Source: Cytophagaceae bacterium (lineage in GTDB: Bacteria > Bacteroidota > Bacteroidia > Cytophagales > Flexibacteraceae). Taken from it: a stretch of DNA of 64,000 bases. Below are positions 7,774 through 18,300 of this stretch, in pieces (within the stretch, counting starts at the first letter, position 1; each line of letters starts with the position of its first letter). The stretch spans positions 1,488,001-1,552,000 of the forward strand of contig CANGYH010000001.1 of the NCBI GenBank assembly GCA_947458545.1, given 5' to 3'. The position numbers were made by a program, and so were the translations under genes. The notes under the pieces were generated by a model that was not told the origin of the DNA, did not search any database, and saw only the letters and a program-made list of their open reading frames with translations.

Positions 7774-8808
7774 ATGAGCAGTTCTCCCCACAGAAGACGC
7801 AACGCCCTCACCGGCGAGTGGGTACTGGTGTCGCCGCAGCGGAGCAAGCGCCCCTGGCAAGGGCAGCAAGAGCAGGTGCAGGCTGAGCAGCGCCCGGCCT
7901 ACGATGCTGGCTGCTATCTATGCCCCGGCAATACGCGGGCTGGCGGGCAGCAAAACGCCGCCTACAAGGGCCCCTGGGCCTTCACCAACGACTTTGCCGC
8001 ACTCGAGCCCCTGCAAACCTCGGGTATGGCAGACCGCCCCGTGCCCGGGGCACTTTTGCAGGCCGAAGAGGCAGGGGGTACCTGCCGGGTAATCTGCTTT
8101 TCGCCCCGGCACGACCTTACGTTGCCACAGATGGAAGTACCGGCCATTGCAGCCGTGGTTGACCTGTGGGCCGAGGAGTTCTCTCAACTATCGGCAGACC
8201 CTGGCATACATTACATCCAGATTTTTGAAAACAAAGGCGAGGTGATGGGTTGCAGCAACCCCCATCCGCACGGGCAGATTTGGGCCAGCACCTTCGTCCC
8301 GCCCGAGATTGAGAAAGAAGACAGGCAGCAACGCCTGCATCACGATGCCCATGGGCGCACATTGCTAGAAGACTACCTGGCGGCCGAAATGGCCGACGGT
8401 GTCAGACTACTAGATACCAACGAGCACTTTGTAAGCCTGGTACCCTTCTGGGCCACCTGGCCTTTTGAGGCGTTGGTGCTACCCAAACGACACGTGCAAA
8501 CAGTGGTTGAGTTTACCCAGGCTGAGCGAGAAGCCCTTGCCGCTATCCTGAAGGCATTGACGAGCCGGTACGACAATCTTTTCGGCGTATCGTTTCCCTA
8601 CTCGGCGGGGATGCATCAAGCCCCAGTGAACCTGGGCACACAGCCACACTGGCAATGGCACATGCACTTTTACCCACCGCTGCTGCGGTCTGCCACAGTA
8701 AAAAAGTTTATGGTAGGCTACGAAATGTTGGCAGGCCCCCAGCGAGACCTTACACCCGAGCAAGCCGCCGAGCGCCTGCGAGCCTTGCCAGCCGTGCGCA
8801 GCTTTTGA
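7774..8808 (+). CDS. galT: Galactose-1-phosphate uridylyltransferase
   Basis: A 344-aa HIT-superfamily enzyme that exchanges UMP between UDP-glucose and galactose-1-phosphate, the second Leloir step after GalK. The N-terminal [16 protein letters not shown] is typical. A C-x2-C pair (Cys47, Cys50 in CYLCPGN) is placed like the zinc ligands. The catalytic motif [11 protein letters not shown] contains the nucleophile His166. [11 protein letters not shown] and the C-terminal [11 protein letters not shown] are family features. It follows galK on the same strand with only the heptad arrays between. No galE or mutarotase gene is in the window. A long hairpin after the stop probably ends the transcript. 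Confidence 0.96.
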   Translation: MSSSPHRRRNALTGEWVLVSPQRSKRPWQGQQEQVQAEQRPAYDAGCYLCPGNTRAGGQQNAAYKGPWAFTNDFAALEPLQTSGMADRPVPGALLQAEEAGGTCRVICFSPRHDLTLPQMEVPAIAAVVDLWAEEFSQLSADPGIHYIQIFENKGEVMGCSNPHPHGQIWASTFVPPEIEKEDRQQRLHHDAHGRTLLEDYLAAEMADGVRLLDTNEHFVSLVPFWATWPFEALVLPKRHVQTVVEFTQAEREALAAILKALTSRYDNLFGVSFPYSAGMHQAPVNLGTQPHWQWHMHFYPPLLRSATVKKFMVGYEMLAGPQRDLTPEQAAERLRALPAVRSF

Positions 8809-8826
8809 GGATGCCGCGCTTTGCCT

Positions 8827-8860
8827 ACAAGTGCTTCCATAATATGGAATAAGCGCTTGT
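8827..8860 (+). terminator. Hairpin after galT
   Basis: The stem ACAAGTGCTTCCATA / TATGGAATAAGCGCTTGT is nearly complete, with one G.T pair and a bulge. There is no long T run, so it may protect the 3' end rather than act as a strict intrinsic terminator. Confidence 0.5.
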
Positions 8861-8993
8861 AAAAGAGTAACCAAGCTGGCAACCTTACGCACATAACAAA
8901 GGATAGCAAGCTGCGCAAAACCATGCCTAGGTGTGGGTCTACCTTGGTTTTGTGTTGGTTCCTTTAGAGCCGCCAAGATTTTTTTGACCAGCT

Positions 8994-10142
8994 ATGCGAT
9001 TAGAATCAGGATTTTACCGGGCAGAGGGGTGGGTTTGGCCTGCAATAGGCCCCACGGCGCTGCCCACCGCACAACTGGTGCTGGTGTTTGGTGCCAAGCA
9101 GGTATTGTTACAGGATAATGTGTTCGATGCCTTACGCAGCCGCTATCCACAGGCGCAGCTTGTGGCAGCCAGTACGGCCGGCGAGATCCTGGGGGCCCAC
9201 GTGCAAGACGACTCTGCCGTTGCTACGGCCGTCTGCCTAGAGCGCGGCACGGTGCAGGCCGTATCTACCCACATCGGCAAGCACGGCAACAGCTTTGAGG
9301 CAGGTGCCTGGCTGATGGAGCAACTGGGCCAGCAGCCTGAGCTTCAGACCGTCTTTGTGCTTAGCGACGGAGCGCTGGTGAATGGCTCGGAGCTGGCGGC
9401 CGGGCTCAATGCACATGGCCAAGGCATTGCCATTGCCGGGGGCCTGGCAGGCGATGCAGCCCGGTTTGAACAAACGCTGGTTGCTCACAATGGCCCTGCC
9501 GAGCCGGGGCTTGTGGTAGCCATAGGTTTCTATGGCAAGGCCATTCAGTTTGGCCATGGCAGTTTTGGCGGATGGGACGAGTTTGGCCCAGAGCGCACCA
9601 TTACCCGATCCGACAAAAACCGCCTGCTCGAGATTGATGGCAGGCCCGCGCTAGAGCTCTATAAAACCTACCTTGGGCCGTATGCAGCCGAGCTGCCGGG
9701 GTCGGCGCTGCTCTTCCCGCTGGCGCTGCGCGAGGTGGGCAAACCTGAGCGGCTGGTGCGAACTATTTTAAACCTTTCTGAGCAGGATGGGTCTATGGTG
9801 TTTGCAGGCAACATGCCCGAGGGAAGCACCGTAAGGCTAATGAAGGCCAGTTTTGATAAGCTGATTACCGCCGCAGGGATTGCAGCCAGCCAGGCCAATG
9901 GCCACATGGCAGGCCAGGGCCCGAACCAACTGGCCATCTTAGTGAGCTGTGTGGGCCGCAAGCTTGTGCTCCAGGAGCGTGCCGAAGACGAGGTTGCTGC
10001 CGTGCGGCAGGCGTTGCGGCCAGATACCCATACCATCGGCTTTTACAGCTATGGCGAAATTTCGCCGTATCAAAACGAGCTGCAAACTTGCGACCTGCAC
10101 AACCAGACCATGACCATCACCTTACTGCGAGAGGCACTATGA
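8994..10142 (+). CDS. FIST domain sensor protein
   Basis: A 382-aa soluble protein with the two-part FIST architecture. FIST_N spans about residues 28-215 (QLVLVFGAKQVL, LVAASTAGEILG, GIAIAGGLAGDAARF) and FIST_C about 220-365 (PALELYKTYLG, GFYSYGEISP near the end). FIST domains are thought to bind small ligands, possibly amino acids, and feed signalling proteins; the ligand here is unknown. There is no signal peptide or membrane segment, so it is cytoplasmic. Its stop overlaps the ATG of the following hybrid kinase (ATGA), which suggests translational coupling and a two-protein sensor. Confidence 0.88.
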   Translation: MRLESGFYRAEGWVWPAIGPTALPTAQLVLVFGAKQVLLQDNVFDALRSRYPQAQLVAASTAGEILGAHVQDDSAVATAVCLERGTVQAVSTHIGKHGNSFEAGAWLMEQLGQQPELQTVFVLSDGALVNGSELAAGLNAHGQGIAIAGGLAGDAARFEQTLVAHNGPAEPGLVVAIGFYGKAIQFGHGSFGGWDEFGPERTITRSDKNRLLEIDGRPALELYKTYLGPYAAELPGSALLFPLALREVGKPERLVRTILNLSEQDGSMVFAGNMPEGSTVRLMKASFDKLITAAGIAASQANGHMAGQGPNQLAILVSCVGRKLVLQERAEDEVAAVRQALRPDTHTIGFYSYGEISPYQNELQTCDLHNQTMTITLLREAL

Positions 10143-11698
10143 GAGACGCACCTGCCCATGACATGATGCAGGCTGCCAAGCCGCTGCACCGCTTGTTGCA
10201 AACCCAGGCCGAGCAATACCTGCCCGCCGACTGGTTGCAAGAGCCCGTGCTGCAGCAGTTTATGCACCGTATCAGCCTTTCTTACAAAGGCTTTGAGCGA
10301 GACAGAGCCCTCTCAGAGCATGCCTACCAGGTATCTGAGCAAGAGTATCAGGGATTAAACGAGCAACTACGCCAACAGTCTAAACAGAGCGAGGCCTATG
10401 TGGGCATGGTACGCCAAGCCCTGGCTACGTTGCGCGACGAAGTTGCGCAGCCGGCCCCGTCTTCAGAAGAAGGCCTGGACCTGCATGCCTTGCTGCAGCA
10501 CCTGCAAGTGCGCATAGGCCTGACCAAAAAGCTGGAGCAAGACCTGCTGCAAGCCAAGCTGCTGGCAGAGGATGCCGCAAGGGCCAAGAGTGAGTTCCTC
10601 TCTGTCATGAGCCATGAAATTCGCACGCCCCTGAATGCGGTGATTGGCTTAACCAACCTGATCAACACAGACCCGAACCCAGCCAACCAGGCCGAGTACA
10701 TCGGATTGCTCACCAAGAGCTGCGAGAACCTGCTGGGGCTTGTGAACGATATATTAGACTTTAGCAAGCTTGAGGAGCACCGCATAGAGTTACAAACGCG
10801 GCCCTTTAACCTTCGGCAGATCATCAGTACGCTGATGCAGGCTCACCAGCCGGCCGCCCAGGCCAAGGGGCTATACCTGCGGCAGATTTTCGACGAATGC
10901 CTGCCCCAACTGGTGCTTGGCGACGATTATCGCCTACAGCAAATCTTAAATAACCTGCTGAGCAACGCCGTAAAGTTTACGGCCAGTGGCGGGGTCATGC
11001 TCGAGGTCCACGCTACGGAATGCCCCGAGGGCAAAGCACGCTCCATTGTCGTCTTTGCCGTAAGAGATACAGGCATCGGTATGAGCGAAGCAGAGCAGCG
11101 CCTGGTATTCGAGCGTTTTGGCCAGGCCAGTGCCGATACGTCGCGGCTATATGGCGGCTCTGGGCTCGGCCTCTCTATCGTGCGCGAGTTGGTAGAGCTG
11201 CATGGAGGCACCATCCATCTAGAGAGTACCCCGGGGGCAGGAAGCACCTTCACCTTTACGCTCTCTTTGCCAGAGGCGCAGCCGAGTATGCGGGCCGTCA
11301 CGCCGGTGTTGTCAGGGCAAAACCTGCCCCGGATAGACGGTCTTCGCCTGCTGCTGGCCGAAGACCTGCCGCTCAATATTATGGTGGCCCGCCGACTGTT
11401 AGAGCGGCAGGGAGCCAAGGTAGACGTTGCCGAGAACGGACACCAGGCACTGGCTTTAGCCCAGCAGCACGACTACGACTTGATCTTGATGGATTTACAA
11501 ATGCCCCTGATGGACGGCTTTGAAGCCATGCAAGCCATCAGAGCGGTGGGCATAGAGACGCCCGCACTGGCATTTTCTGCCGATGCGAGTCCGCATGCCC
11601 GGACGCAGGCCCGTGCTGTGGGTATAGCAGGGTTTGTGCCCAAGCCATTTAACCCAGAGCATTTGCTGCAAGAGATTCTGCACTGGGTGGGTAAATAA
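10139..11698 (+). CDS. Soluble hybrid histidine kinase with C-terminal receiver
   Basis: A 519-aa protein with no membrane segment. Residues 1-130 are a helical, probably coiled-coil input region. The HisKA dimerisation helix carries the H-box SVMSHEIRTPLNAVIG with His159. The HATPase domain has an N-box (LNNLLSNAVKFT), DTGIGM, and GGSGLGLSIV. A receiver domain follows (RLLLAEDLPLNIMVARRLL) with phospho-acceptor Asp452 in DLILMDLQMPLMDG and Lys in FVPKPF. I chose the ATG at 10139 because it overlaps the FIST stop; the frame is open further upstream. With no output domain, the receiver probably passes phosphate on or controls the kinase. It converges on the gene at 11704 with 5 bp between. Confidence 0.92.
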   Translation: MRDAPAHDMMQAAKPLHRLLQTQAEQYLPADWLQEPVLQQFMHRISLSYKGFERDRALSEHAYQVSEQEYQGLNEQLRQQSKQSEAYVGMVRQALATLRDEVAQPAPSSEEGLDLHALLQHLQVRIGLTKKLEQDLLQAKLLAEDAARAKSEFLSVMSHEIRTPLNAVIGLTNLINTDPNPANQAEYIGLLTKSCENLLGLVNDILDFSKLEEHRIELQTRPFNLRQIISTLMQAHQPAAQAKGLYLRQIFDECLPQLVLGDDYRLQQILNNLLSNAVKFTASGGVMLEVHATECPEGKARSIVVFAVRDTGIGMSEAEQRLVFERFGQASADTSRLYGGSGLGLSIVRELVELHGGTIHLESTPGAGSTFTFTLSLPEAQPSMRAVTPVLSGQNLPRIDGLRLLLAEDLPLNIMVARRLLERQGAKVDVAENGHQALALAQQHDYDLILMDLQMPLMDGFEAMQAIRAVGIETPALAFSADASPHARTQARAVGIAGFVPKPFNPEHLLQEILHWVGK

Positions 11699-11703
11699 GT
11701 CTG

Positions 11704-13257
11704 TTATTTGCCCAATTGGTACTCTACCAAAAAGAGCGCCGCCGAGTTGGATTGCCCACGTCCGCTGCCAAAGTAAGACACGTCTGCACCGGCCCAAAAG
11801 GGCCCGGCTAGCCTTAGCATGATGGCTCCCCCAACCGGGTAGGTAATGCCCGGCAAGGCCGTACCCGCAAGCGGAGCCTGCTGCACCACCGTCTGCTGAA
11901 TGCCGCCCCTTATGCGGGCACGCCACCGGGCAGAGGGTTGCCATGCCATACCCGCTTGCAGCGTAGCCAAGGTATAATCTAGCGGGGTGTCTATGATTTG
12001 GGTAGGCGCTATCGGTGCGGCGGCAAAGCCTCCGGCTATAGGCGTATAGGTGTAGCCACCTGTCGGGCTAACCCGACGGCGGCTAAGCGTAGCCTGGCCT
12101 TGGCTCAGGCCTAGGGACAGCTCTGCCCCCAGCTTGTGGGCCAGCCTGTACCCCAACGATACCCGCGCGCCAGCGGCCAGGCCGCTGCGTAGGCCCGCTG
12201 GCTCAAACTCTTGCCGCTGGGCACCGGGCACCAGCACTTGCCGGTTAAAAATGCCCGCCCCGGCAGCCAGGCAAAACTGCCAGCGCGCCGGGCGCGGCGT
12301 TGGTGCCGTGGGCGTTACGGTAGCGGGCATGGCTGCCGCAGTGTCTGAGGCATGGGCTTTGGGGGTAAGCGGTAAGGCCTGCGCAACGGCTGCAGGCTCG
12401 GGCGTTGGGCTAACGCTTGGGGCCACCTCTGCCGGGGGTTGGGCGCTTGCCTGCTGAGTACTTTCAGTGCCAGCTCCGGTAAGCTCGGTTGCGGGCACTG
12501 CCAAGGCCGGGGCCGTTTTGGCAGAGACAGGCGCAGCTACTGGCGCTGGTTGTGGTGCCTGGCCTTGGGGTAATGGTTGCTCGGCAGGCAGCTCTTGGGC
12601 GGCTGGTTTTGGGGCAACTGCCAGACGGGTACCTCGCTCGGTTGGAGGGTTATGAGCCTCTGAGGTAGCCTCAGGCCGGGCAGGCAAGGCGAAGTCTTGC
12701 AGCTTATGCGTGGGCGCGATACCCCGGGCATGGGTTGGCCTGCGGGCCACGGCAACGGCAGCATGCTGCGATGGTTCGGGCTCTGACTGAGCCGCCATAG
12801 CCTGCCCATAGGGGGTACCGTCGTTGGGTAATCTCTTTTCGGATACCGTTTCAATAGCGGCGCCGCTGGGTTGTTGGGCAGGGCTCGCTTTGGATTGTAT
12901 GGATGTCGAAGTACGCTTTGCGGCTGGCGCAGGGGCGTTAGGCTTGCTCGCCACCGGTGGCACATCCGGGCGTCGGTGTTGAGATGAGATGGTTGGCACA
13001 GCAGGCTCTGAGGCCAAGCGGGTGTACCGCAAGGCTAGCAGGCTGCCTGCCAGCAACAAGGCTAGGCCCAGCGTCCAGAACCAGAGCGCGCGGCGGCGGC
13101 GCTCTGCCTTGAGCCTGGCCTGAATGTCGGCAAAGCTGCCTGGGGCGGCAGGGGCCTGCATGGGGGCCAGTTTAGGCGCCAAAAAGCCAGGCAAATGGCT
13201 CCCATTGCCGCCCGGCGGCTGTGGGTCGAGGTTGCTGGTGTTATCCTGGCTTTGCAT
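11704..13257 (-). CDS. Trans-envelope protein: membrane anchor, Pro/Ala-rich linker, barrel-like C-terminus
   Basis: A 517-aa protein 30 bp downstream of the ECF sigma gene. Residues 1-55 are cytoplasmic in character and end in the basic cluster AERRRRALW. A single transmembrane helix (about 58-78, LGLALLLAGSLLAL) follows. Residues 90-330 are low-complexity Pro/Ala/Thr/Gln, TonB-like, and long enough to cross the periplasm. Residues 330-517 alternate polar and hydrophobic residues with glycines (CLAAGAGIFNR, GARVSLGYRL, AGADVSYFG) and end FLVEYQLGK, like the small outer-membrane beta-barrels of Bacteroidota. The position after a sigma factor suggests an anti-sigma or signal-transducing role. 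The barrel call is by pattern only. Confidence 0.7.
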   Translation of the reverse strand: MQSQDNTSNLDPQPPGGNGSHLPGFLAPKLAPMQAPAAPGSFADIQARLKAERRRRALWFWTLGLALLLAGSLLALRYTRLASEPAVPTISSQHRRPDVPPVASKPNAPAPAAKRTSTSIQSKASPAQQPSGAAIETVSEKRLPNDGTPYGQAMAAQSEPEPSQHAAVAVARRPTHARGIAPTHKLQDFALPARPEATSEAHNPPTERGTRLAVAPKPAAQELPAEQPLPQGQAPQPAPVAAPVSAKTAPALAVPATELTGAGTESTQQASAQPPAEVAPSVSPTPEPAAVAQALPLTPKAHASDTAAAMPATVTPTAPTPRPARWQFCLAAGAGIFNRQVLVPGAQRQEFEPAGLRSGLAAGARVSLGYRLAHKLGAELSLGLSQGQATLSRRRVSPTGGYTYTPIAGGFAAAPIAPTQIIDTPLDYTLATLQAGMAWQPSARWRARIRGGIQQTVVQQAPLAGTALPGITYPVGGAIMLRLAGPFWAGADVSYFGSGRGQSNSAALFLVEYQLGK

Positions 13258-13287
13258 GGCGATGGTGGGTGAGCTTAGGGCCGATAT

Positions 13288-13833
13288 CTAAATGCTTTGG
13301 GGGAGGTAAGGGGCCAGCCTGCTTTTGAGCAGGGCACGGGCGCGGGTAAGGTGGGCACGGCTGGTGCTTTCGGTAATGCCCAGGTTGTTGGCCACCTCGG
13401 CATGGGTAAAACCTTCTACGGCATAGAGGTTAAAAACTATGCGGGCACCTTCTGGCAAGCTGGCGATGGCCTCTAGTAGGTAAGTGGCATCAGCAGCTAG
13501 CAAAAAGGCATTGTCTGCCGGGGCAGCCACCTCGGCAGCCTCGCCCAGATCTTGCTCAAAGGCTCGGGCCCGACGCTTAAGCCGGAGGGCATCCAGGCAG
13601 GTAGAAACGAATACCCGCCGTACCCAACCCTCAAGCGAGCCCTCGGCACGGTAATTTTTGAGAGACCTGTAGCACCGCATAAAGCCATCTTGGTGCATGT
13701 CTTGCGCCTGGGCCGCGTCTGGCATATATCGCTTACAGATGGCCATGGCAATGCCAGAGAAGCGCTCAAAGAAGCGCAACTCTGCAGCCGGGTCTCGGTG
13801 CAGGCAGCCTTGCAGAAGTTGCTCTTCGGTCAC
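13288..13833 (-). CDS. ECF-type RNA polymerase sigma factor
   Basis: A 181-aa sigma-70 factor with only regions 2 and 4. Region 2 covers about residues 20-95 (AQDMHQDGFMRCYRSLKNY and GSLEGWVRRVFVSTCLDALR). Region 4 covers about 115-172 (LPEGARIVFNLYAVEGFTHAEVANNLGITE, an HTH matching the -35 binding helix). The start is GTG at 13833. The stop is 30 bp before the trans-envelope protein, so the two are probably co-transcribed, the usual arrangement of a sigma factor and its partner. Target promoters cannot be read from the sequence. Confidence 0.93.
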   Translation of the reverse strand: MTEEQLLQGCLHRDPAAELRFFERFSGIAMAICKRYMPDAAQAQDMHQDGFMRCYRSLKNYRAEGSLEGWVRRVFVSTCLDALRLKRRARAFEQDLGEAAEVAAPADNAFLLAADATYLLEAIASLPEGARIVFNLYAVEGFTHAEVANNLGITESTSRAHLTRARALLKSRLAPYLPQSI

Positions 13834-13945
13834 AGTCTGGGCAGTGGGCCACTACCAGCAGAGGATGGGATCAGAATAAGGGGGGGGGTGTGAAAAAGGT
13901 GTGTGGCGAATCAGGTTTTTAGCTCTGGCGGCACCGCACATGCCG

Positions 13946-14968
13946 CTAGGGCAAGCTCACCAAGGCCCGGGTTACCAGGTCGGTGGCGGTGTTTTGGTTA
14001 AAGTAGAAGAAGCTATCGATGCCCGTGGCGTTGGCGTTGCGCCGGTAAAGCAGCGTTTGGCTACCGCCGACGGTGGTATCTGTGATGCTGCCTAGGCGGG
14101 TGGGCACGCGAAGGCTGCCCGTGTAAGCCGTAGCCCTAAGCCGCAGCCTGAAGCTGCCTTGCTGGCCGCTGCAGCCCCTGTCGTTGGCAAGCAGGGTGGC
14201 GGGCAAAATGGTGGTAGCACCCGCAGGGGCGCGGGTAATACGATCTGCCTGTGCGCGGGGCTCACAACTGTCGCCTATGATGACTTCTATCGTACCGCAG
14301 ACCTTGCGGCCTTGCACCGTGCCTGCGTAGGTAATCTCGTCGAAACCGCTGTAAAAGTTTTGCGGGCCACCAGAGGCTATGTAGTCAAACAAAGTGCTGC
14401 GGGGGCTGCCAACCCGCCAAACCGTATAGGCTATGTTGCTCACGATGAGCGTACCCGTGTCAGATGGTGCAAAGCCCAGGCTGATGCGCCGGGTGGCAGC
14501 CTCGTCTATTTGAAACCGACGAATGGGCAGGCGGACGCATGTATCAGGCTGCGGGCCGACAATGACGGTGTCTTTGCGGAAGCGGAAGTTGCGCACCTTG
14601 ATCTGCCCCTGGCGGCACTGGTTGGCCTGGCAAAAGGTGTATTGGCCCGAGTCTGCCGCCCAGCGGCGGCTGGTGTCGGTAGCTATGTAGCGCAGGCTGC
14701 TGGTGGCGGGGGCAAGCTCTATCCGGCCGTGCTTAAAGGTGCCAAAAGTGATGGTAAAGGGTCTGCCGCCGGCCAGCGAGTCTAGGTTAAGGGTTGCGGT
14801 GCCGCTACTGTCGGTACGCAGGTTGAAGCTGGGCAACGGTACAACCGGCGGGGGGGCGTCATCTACCGCCACTTTAGAGCAACCCACCAGCACATACCCC
14901 AACCACCAGAGCCATCGCAAAGGGGCTGCCAAAAGAGGCCTGGTTCGTGCTGAGTTGGAGCGGGTCAT
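13946..14968 (-). CDS. Secreted lipoprotein with tandem Ig-like repeats, function unknown
   Basis: 340 aa from the ATG at 14968; an upstream in-frame ATG exists at 14998. A basic stretch, a hydrophobic core (PLRWLWWLGYVLVGC) and the lipobox LVGC give a lipoprotein signal. The mature part has repeats like those of bacterial Ig-like or tandem-95 proteins: SGTATLNLDSLAGGRPFTI, and later TILPATLLANDRGC, typical of Ig domains where NDxG marks the repeat. Six or more cysteines (FCQANQC, DTCVRL, VCGTIEV, DSCEP, DRGC) suggest disulfides. No enzyme motif is seen. Likely a surface or adhesion lipoprotein. Confidence 0.6.
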   Translation of the reverse strand: MTRSNSARTRPLLAAPLRWLWWLGYVLVGCSKVAVDDAPPPVVPLPSFNLRTDSSGTATLNLDSLAGGRPFTITFGTFKHGRIELAPATSSLRYIATDTSRRWAADSGQYTFCQANQCRQGQIKVRNFRFRKDTVIVGPQPDTCVRLPIRRFQIDEAATRRISLGFAPSDTGTLIVSNIAYTVWRVGSPRSTLFDYIASGGPQNFYSGFDEITYAGTVQGRKVCGTIEVIIGDSCEPRAQADRITRAPAGATTILPATLLANDRGCSGQQGSFRLRLRATAYTGSLRVPTRLGSITDTTVGGSQTLLYRRNANATGIDSFFYFNQNTATDLVTRALVSLP

Positions 14969-14999
14969 TCTTGAGGGCTGTGCAGGCAAGGGGCACACA

Positions 15000-15362
15000 T
15001 AAGGTATGGTGGCTCTTAGGCAGCCACCACCTAGACGCAGGGCTAGCTCCCGACGCTTAATGCGGTCAGAAAAATCTTTTTACTTCCTCGATGTGGTCAT
15101 GGCCGGGGCGGCGACTCTCAGCGCAGGTTGGGCGAGCGGCTATTCCCAATTTTTGGACAGAAAAGTTTGATTTCTGAGCAAGCAAGCGCATTTTTTAGTT
15201 TTTTCCAAATCTTTTTAGACTACTTTTAAGCGTGGGCTGTCTGCTCAAACGTCTTGGAGGCGAAAGGCGCAGCCAATCCGAGGTGCTGCCTGCCCAGCCT
15301 GCTGCTTAACCTACCTCGGCCCTGTGCCCTTCTTTGGAAATTAACTACCCCTCCTTGATGTG
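15000..15362. other. Intergenic region with one hairpin
   Basis: About 360 bp between two divergent secreted-protein genes. The hairpin TGGTGGCT-cttaggc-AGCCACCA is at 15007-15029, just upstream of the lipoprotein gene. The rest is AT-rich around 15170-15235 and I see no gene, RNA or clear promoter pair in it. Confidence 0.5.
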
Positions 15363-18300
15363 ATGATGACTTTATCTAATGCACTCCGAATTCCAGGCAT
15401 CCTGCGCTTTGTGGCGTATGGGTGGCTCTCTATGCTGGCTTGGCTGGCCCTAACCTCCACCACATTGGCCCAGCAAGTGCCCTTCGGGCGCTCGGGCTGG
15501 AAGTGGGACAGCCGCCAAGTTACAGAAAAGCCCATTAAGGCCATCTCTTTCTGGACGGCAGACTCTGGATACGTGATGACCGACACCGAGCTGATCTTAA
15601 CGGCCGATGGTGGCCGCACCTTTACCACCAGCCCCTTCAACGGGCCGCCCTTAGGTTGGCAGTGGCTAGCCCAAGAGGTGCTGGGCAATTCCTTTTGGTT
15701 TTCGTCTCGGCGCGGCATTGTTACTGTACGGCCAACGGCCTTTGCAGGCTGGGGCAATTATGATATAACCACCTACAGCACCAACGACGGTGGCCGCACC
15801 TGGGCCTACCTCACGGGCGGCTTTGGCGGCTCTAGCTGGACTCCGCTTGCCAATCTGCCCCTCATCCGCACCAATGCCTCTATGACGATGGCCGCTGCCA
15901 CGCAAGTAGGCCAAACGTTTAACCAACTGCGCCTAACGGCCGACGGTGGCACCACCTGGTTTACGCCTGATAGCGTACTGACGCCCAACCCCGCCGGCCC
16001 CCAAGGCGGCATAGAGGATATCTACTTCGGCCCGGGCAACGCCATCTTGGTCTCTACCCGGCGCGAGATATACCGCTCCGTTAACAACGGCTACACCTTC
16101 CGCCGCGTGTATGAGTCGCCCTACACAGACAATACCCTGGGCGCGCGCGAGTTCTGGTTTACGGGCAACAGCGGCGTAGCCTTTGTGCAGCCCACACCCC
16201 TAAGCTACAGCGTGGCCGTCCTTACCCGCGATGGCGGCCGCACCTGGCGAGACTCGCTGGATTATATCGGCGGCAGCACATCTCTTGCCAATGCCTCGCA
16301 GAGCTTCCCCTTTGGCCCAAGGCTCGTACTTACTCGGACCGTTTCATCCGGATTTGCCGTCTACGAGCTTGCCACAGGTGCTTGGAGGCAAACCATCACA
16401 CCTGCCTTTAACGGCAATACCAATATGTGGGGTACCGCCACGGTAAGCCCCTTGAGCGTTAGGCCCGGCACAACTCAGGTCATTTTCGGAGACCTGTATG
16501 GCCTGCTTTACGCCATGGATACCTCTTTGGTGGCGCGGTACATTAACCGGCCCAACACGCAGGCGCGCTCTTTCCAGAACATGATCGGTGGGCGCCGAGA
16601 CATCCGCACGGCAGCCTCCAGCAACTGGATCACCACCGACGGCGGCATCACCTTCGACACCATCAAGCCGTTTGCAGCCCCCACCTGCAACGCACCGCCT
16701 GTAACGTTATACACCAAAGGCGGCAAGGCCTTTGGGTATTGTGGTGCGCAGTTTTACCGCTCCAGCAATGGGGGCCGTAGCTGGACGCGGGGCGGCTTCA
16801 TACCTGATCTGGTCGGCGCTTTTTGCATGGTAGATAGCCTGGTAGGCTATGTGTACGGGCAGGGCAACATCCTCTTCCCTACGGCGGCGCTGTTCCGCAC
16901 CACAGACGGGTGCCGCACCTTTACCCGCGTGGGTACGTCCAACAAGTCTACTGCCCTCTCCTTTGCAACGCGCCTGATCGGTTTCAAAACGCGGATTACC
17001 TCGTCTCAACCCCTGCCCACCGAGCGCACCAACGACGGTGGCCTGACCTGGCAGCCAGATCCCAGCAACCCGGGCAACACGGTGCCTGCTACGTTGCCCA
17101 CCTTCGTAACCCCATCAGCAGGCTTTCTGGCTAATATGATTACGCTGGATACCGGCCGCACCTACCGACCCATAGATCCCACGGGGTCTTTTAGCCAGCC
17201 CTTCTGGCTAGATGATCGCACCATTGTGGCTTTCCGGGCTGAGGTAAGGCCCCAAGGCATGGAAAACAGGCTGATGGTCTCCAAAAATTATGGCCGAACG
17301 TGGACGCCCATCTCTGGCCCGCTGCCCAATGCCGTAAATACGACAGACCTGCTCTACCTGGGCGGCACGCGGTTTAGAATCTTTGGCACGGCAGGCCTCC
17401 AGTACGACTTGGACGCCGAGGGCTTCTTAGACATTGACGAAGACCTGATTGCCGGCACCGTGCGAGAAGAAGTGGATCGCAACTGCGCCACCCGAGACAC
17501 CAATGAGCGTGGCCTGCCCGGCCGCATCATCGTGGCCGAGCCGCAGATGAGCTATGCCTACACAGACGAGAACGGGCGCTACGAGATGGGCCTCGGCGGA
17601 GACACCGTCCGCGTGCGGCAGCTGATTCTGGACCCCCTACAGCGTACCTACGCTACCAAAGTCTGCGATACGCTCTACCGGATGCGGCTGCGGCCCGGTG
17701 TGGTAGATACCAACTTCCATGCAGACTTTGCCAACCGCATAAACGCCTGCGCGCAGTTAGAGGCCCGGCCCTGGCCTGTGCGCGCCCGCTCTTGCTCTAC
17801 GGCTGTGCATGGCATTACGATCTGGAACCGTGGCCTTGGCACCGCCCGAGACACCGTGTTTGTGCGGGTATATCTCCCGCGCCTTTTCAGGCTAGACTCT
17901 GCCACCCTGCCTTACCGGTTTGACCCAGCCGACTCTAGCTACCGCTTCGCTTATGTAGGCGAGTTTCTAGGAGGCACGTCTCAGCAACTGCTGATGTACT
18001 CGCACACGGAGTGCGGCATCCCGCTGACAGACTTCTGCCTACGGGTGATAACCGAGTACGCGGGCCTCTCTTGCTCTGATGCCCGCCTGGGCGATGGCTC
18101 GATGGTGGCGGCTGGTGTGGCCTGCCAGGGCGACACATCTATCATCACCGTCTATAACGGTGGCCAGGGTATGAACATAGACCGGCAAATCCGCCTGTAT
18201 GTAGATTCGTCGCTGGTGCGGCGGTTTGACTATCGCCTTAGCGCTCAGCAATCTCTGCGTATCGGCGTGGTGGCCAACGGCGGCATCCTACGCCTAGAGG

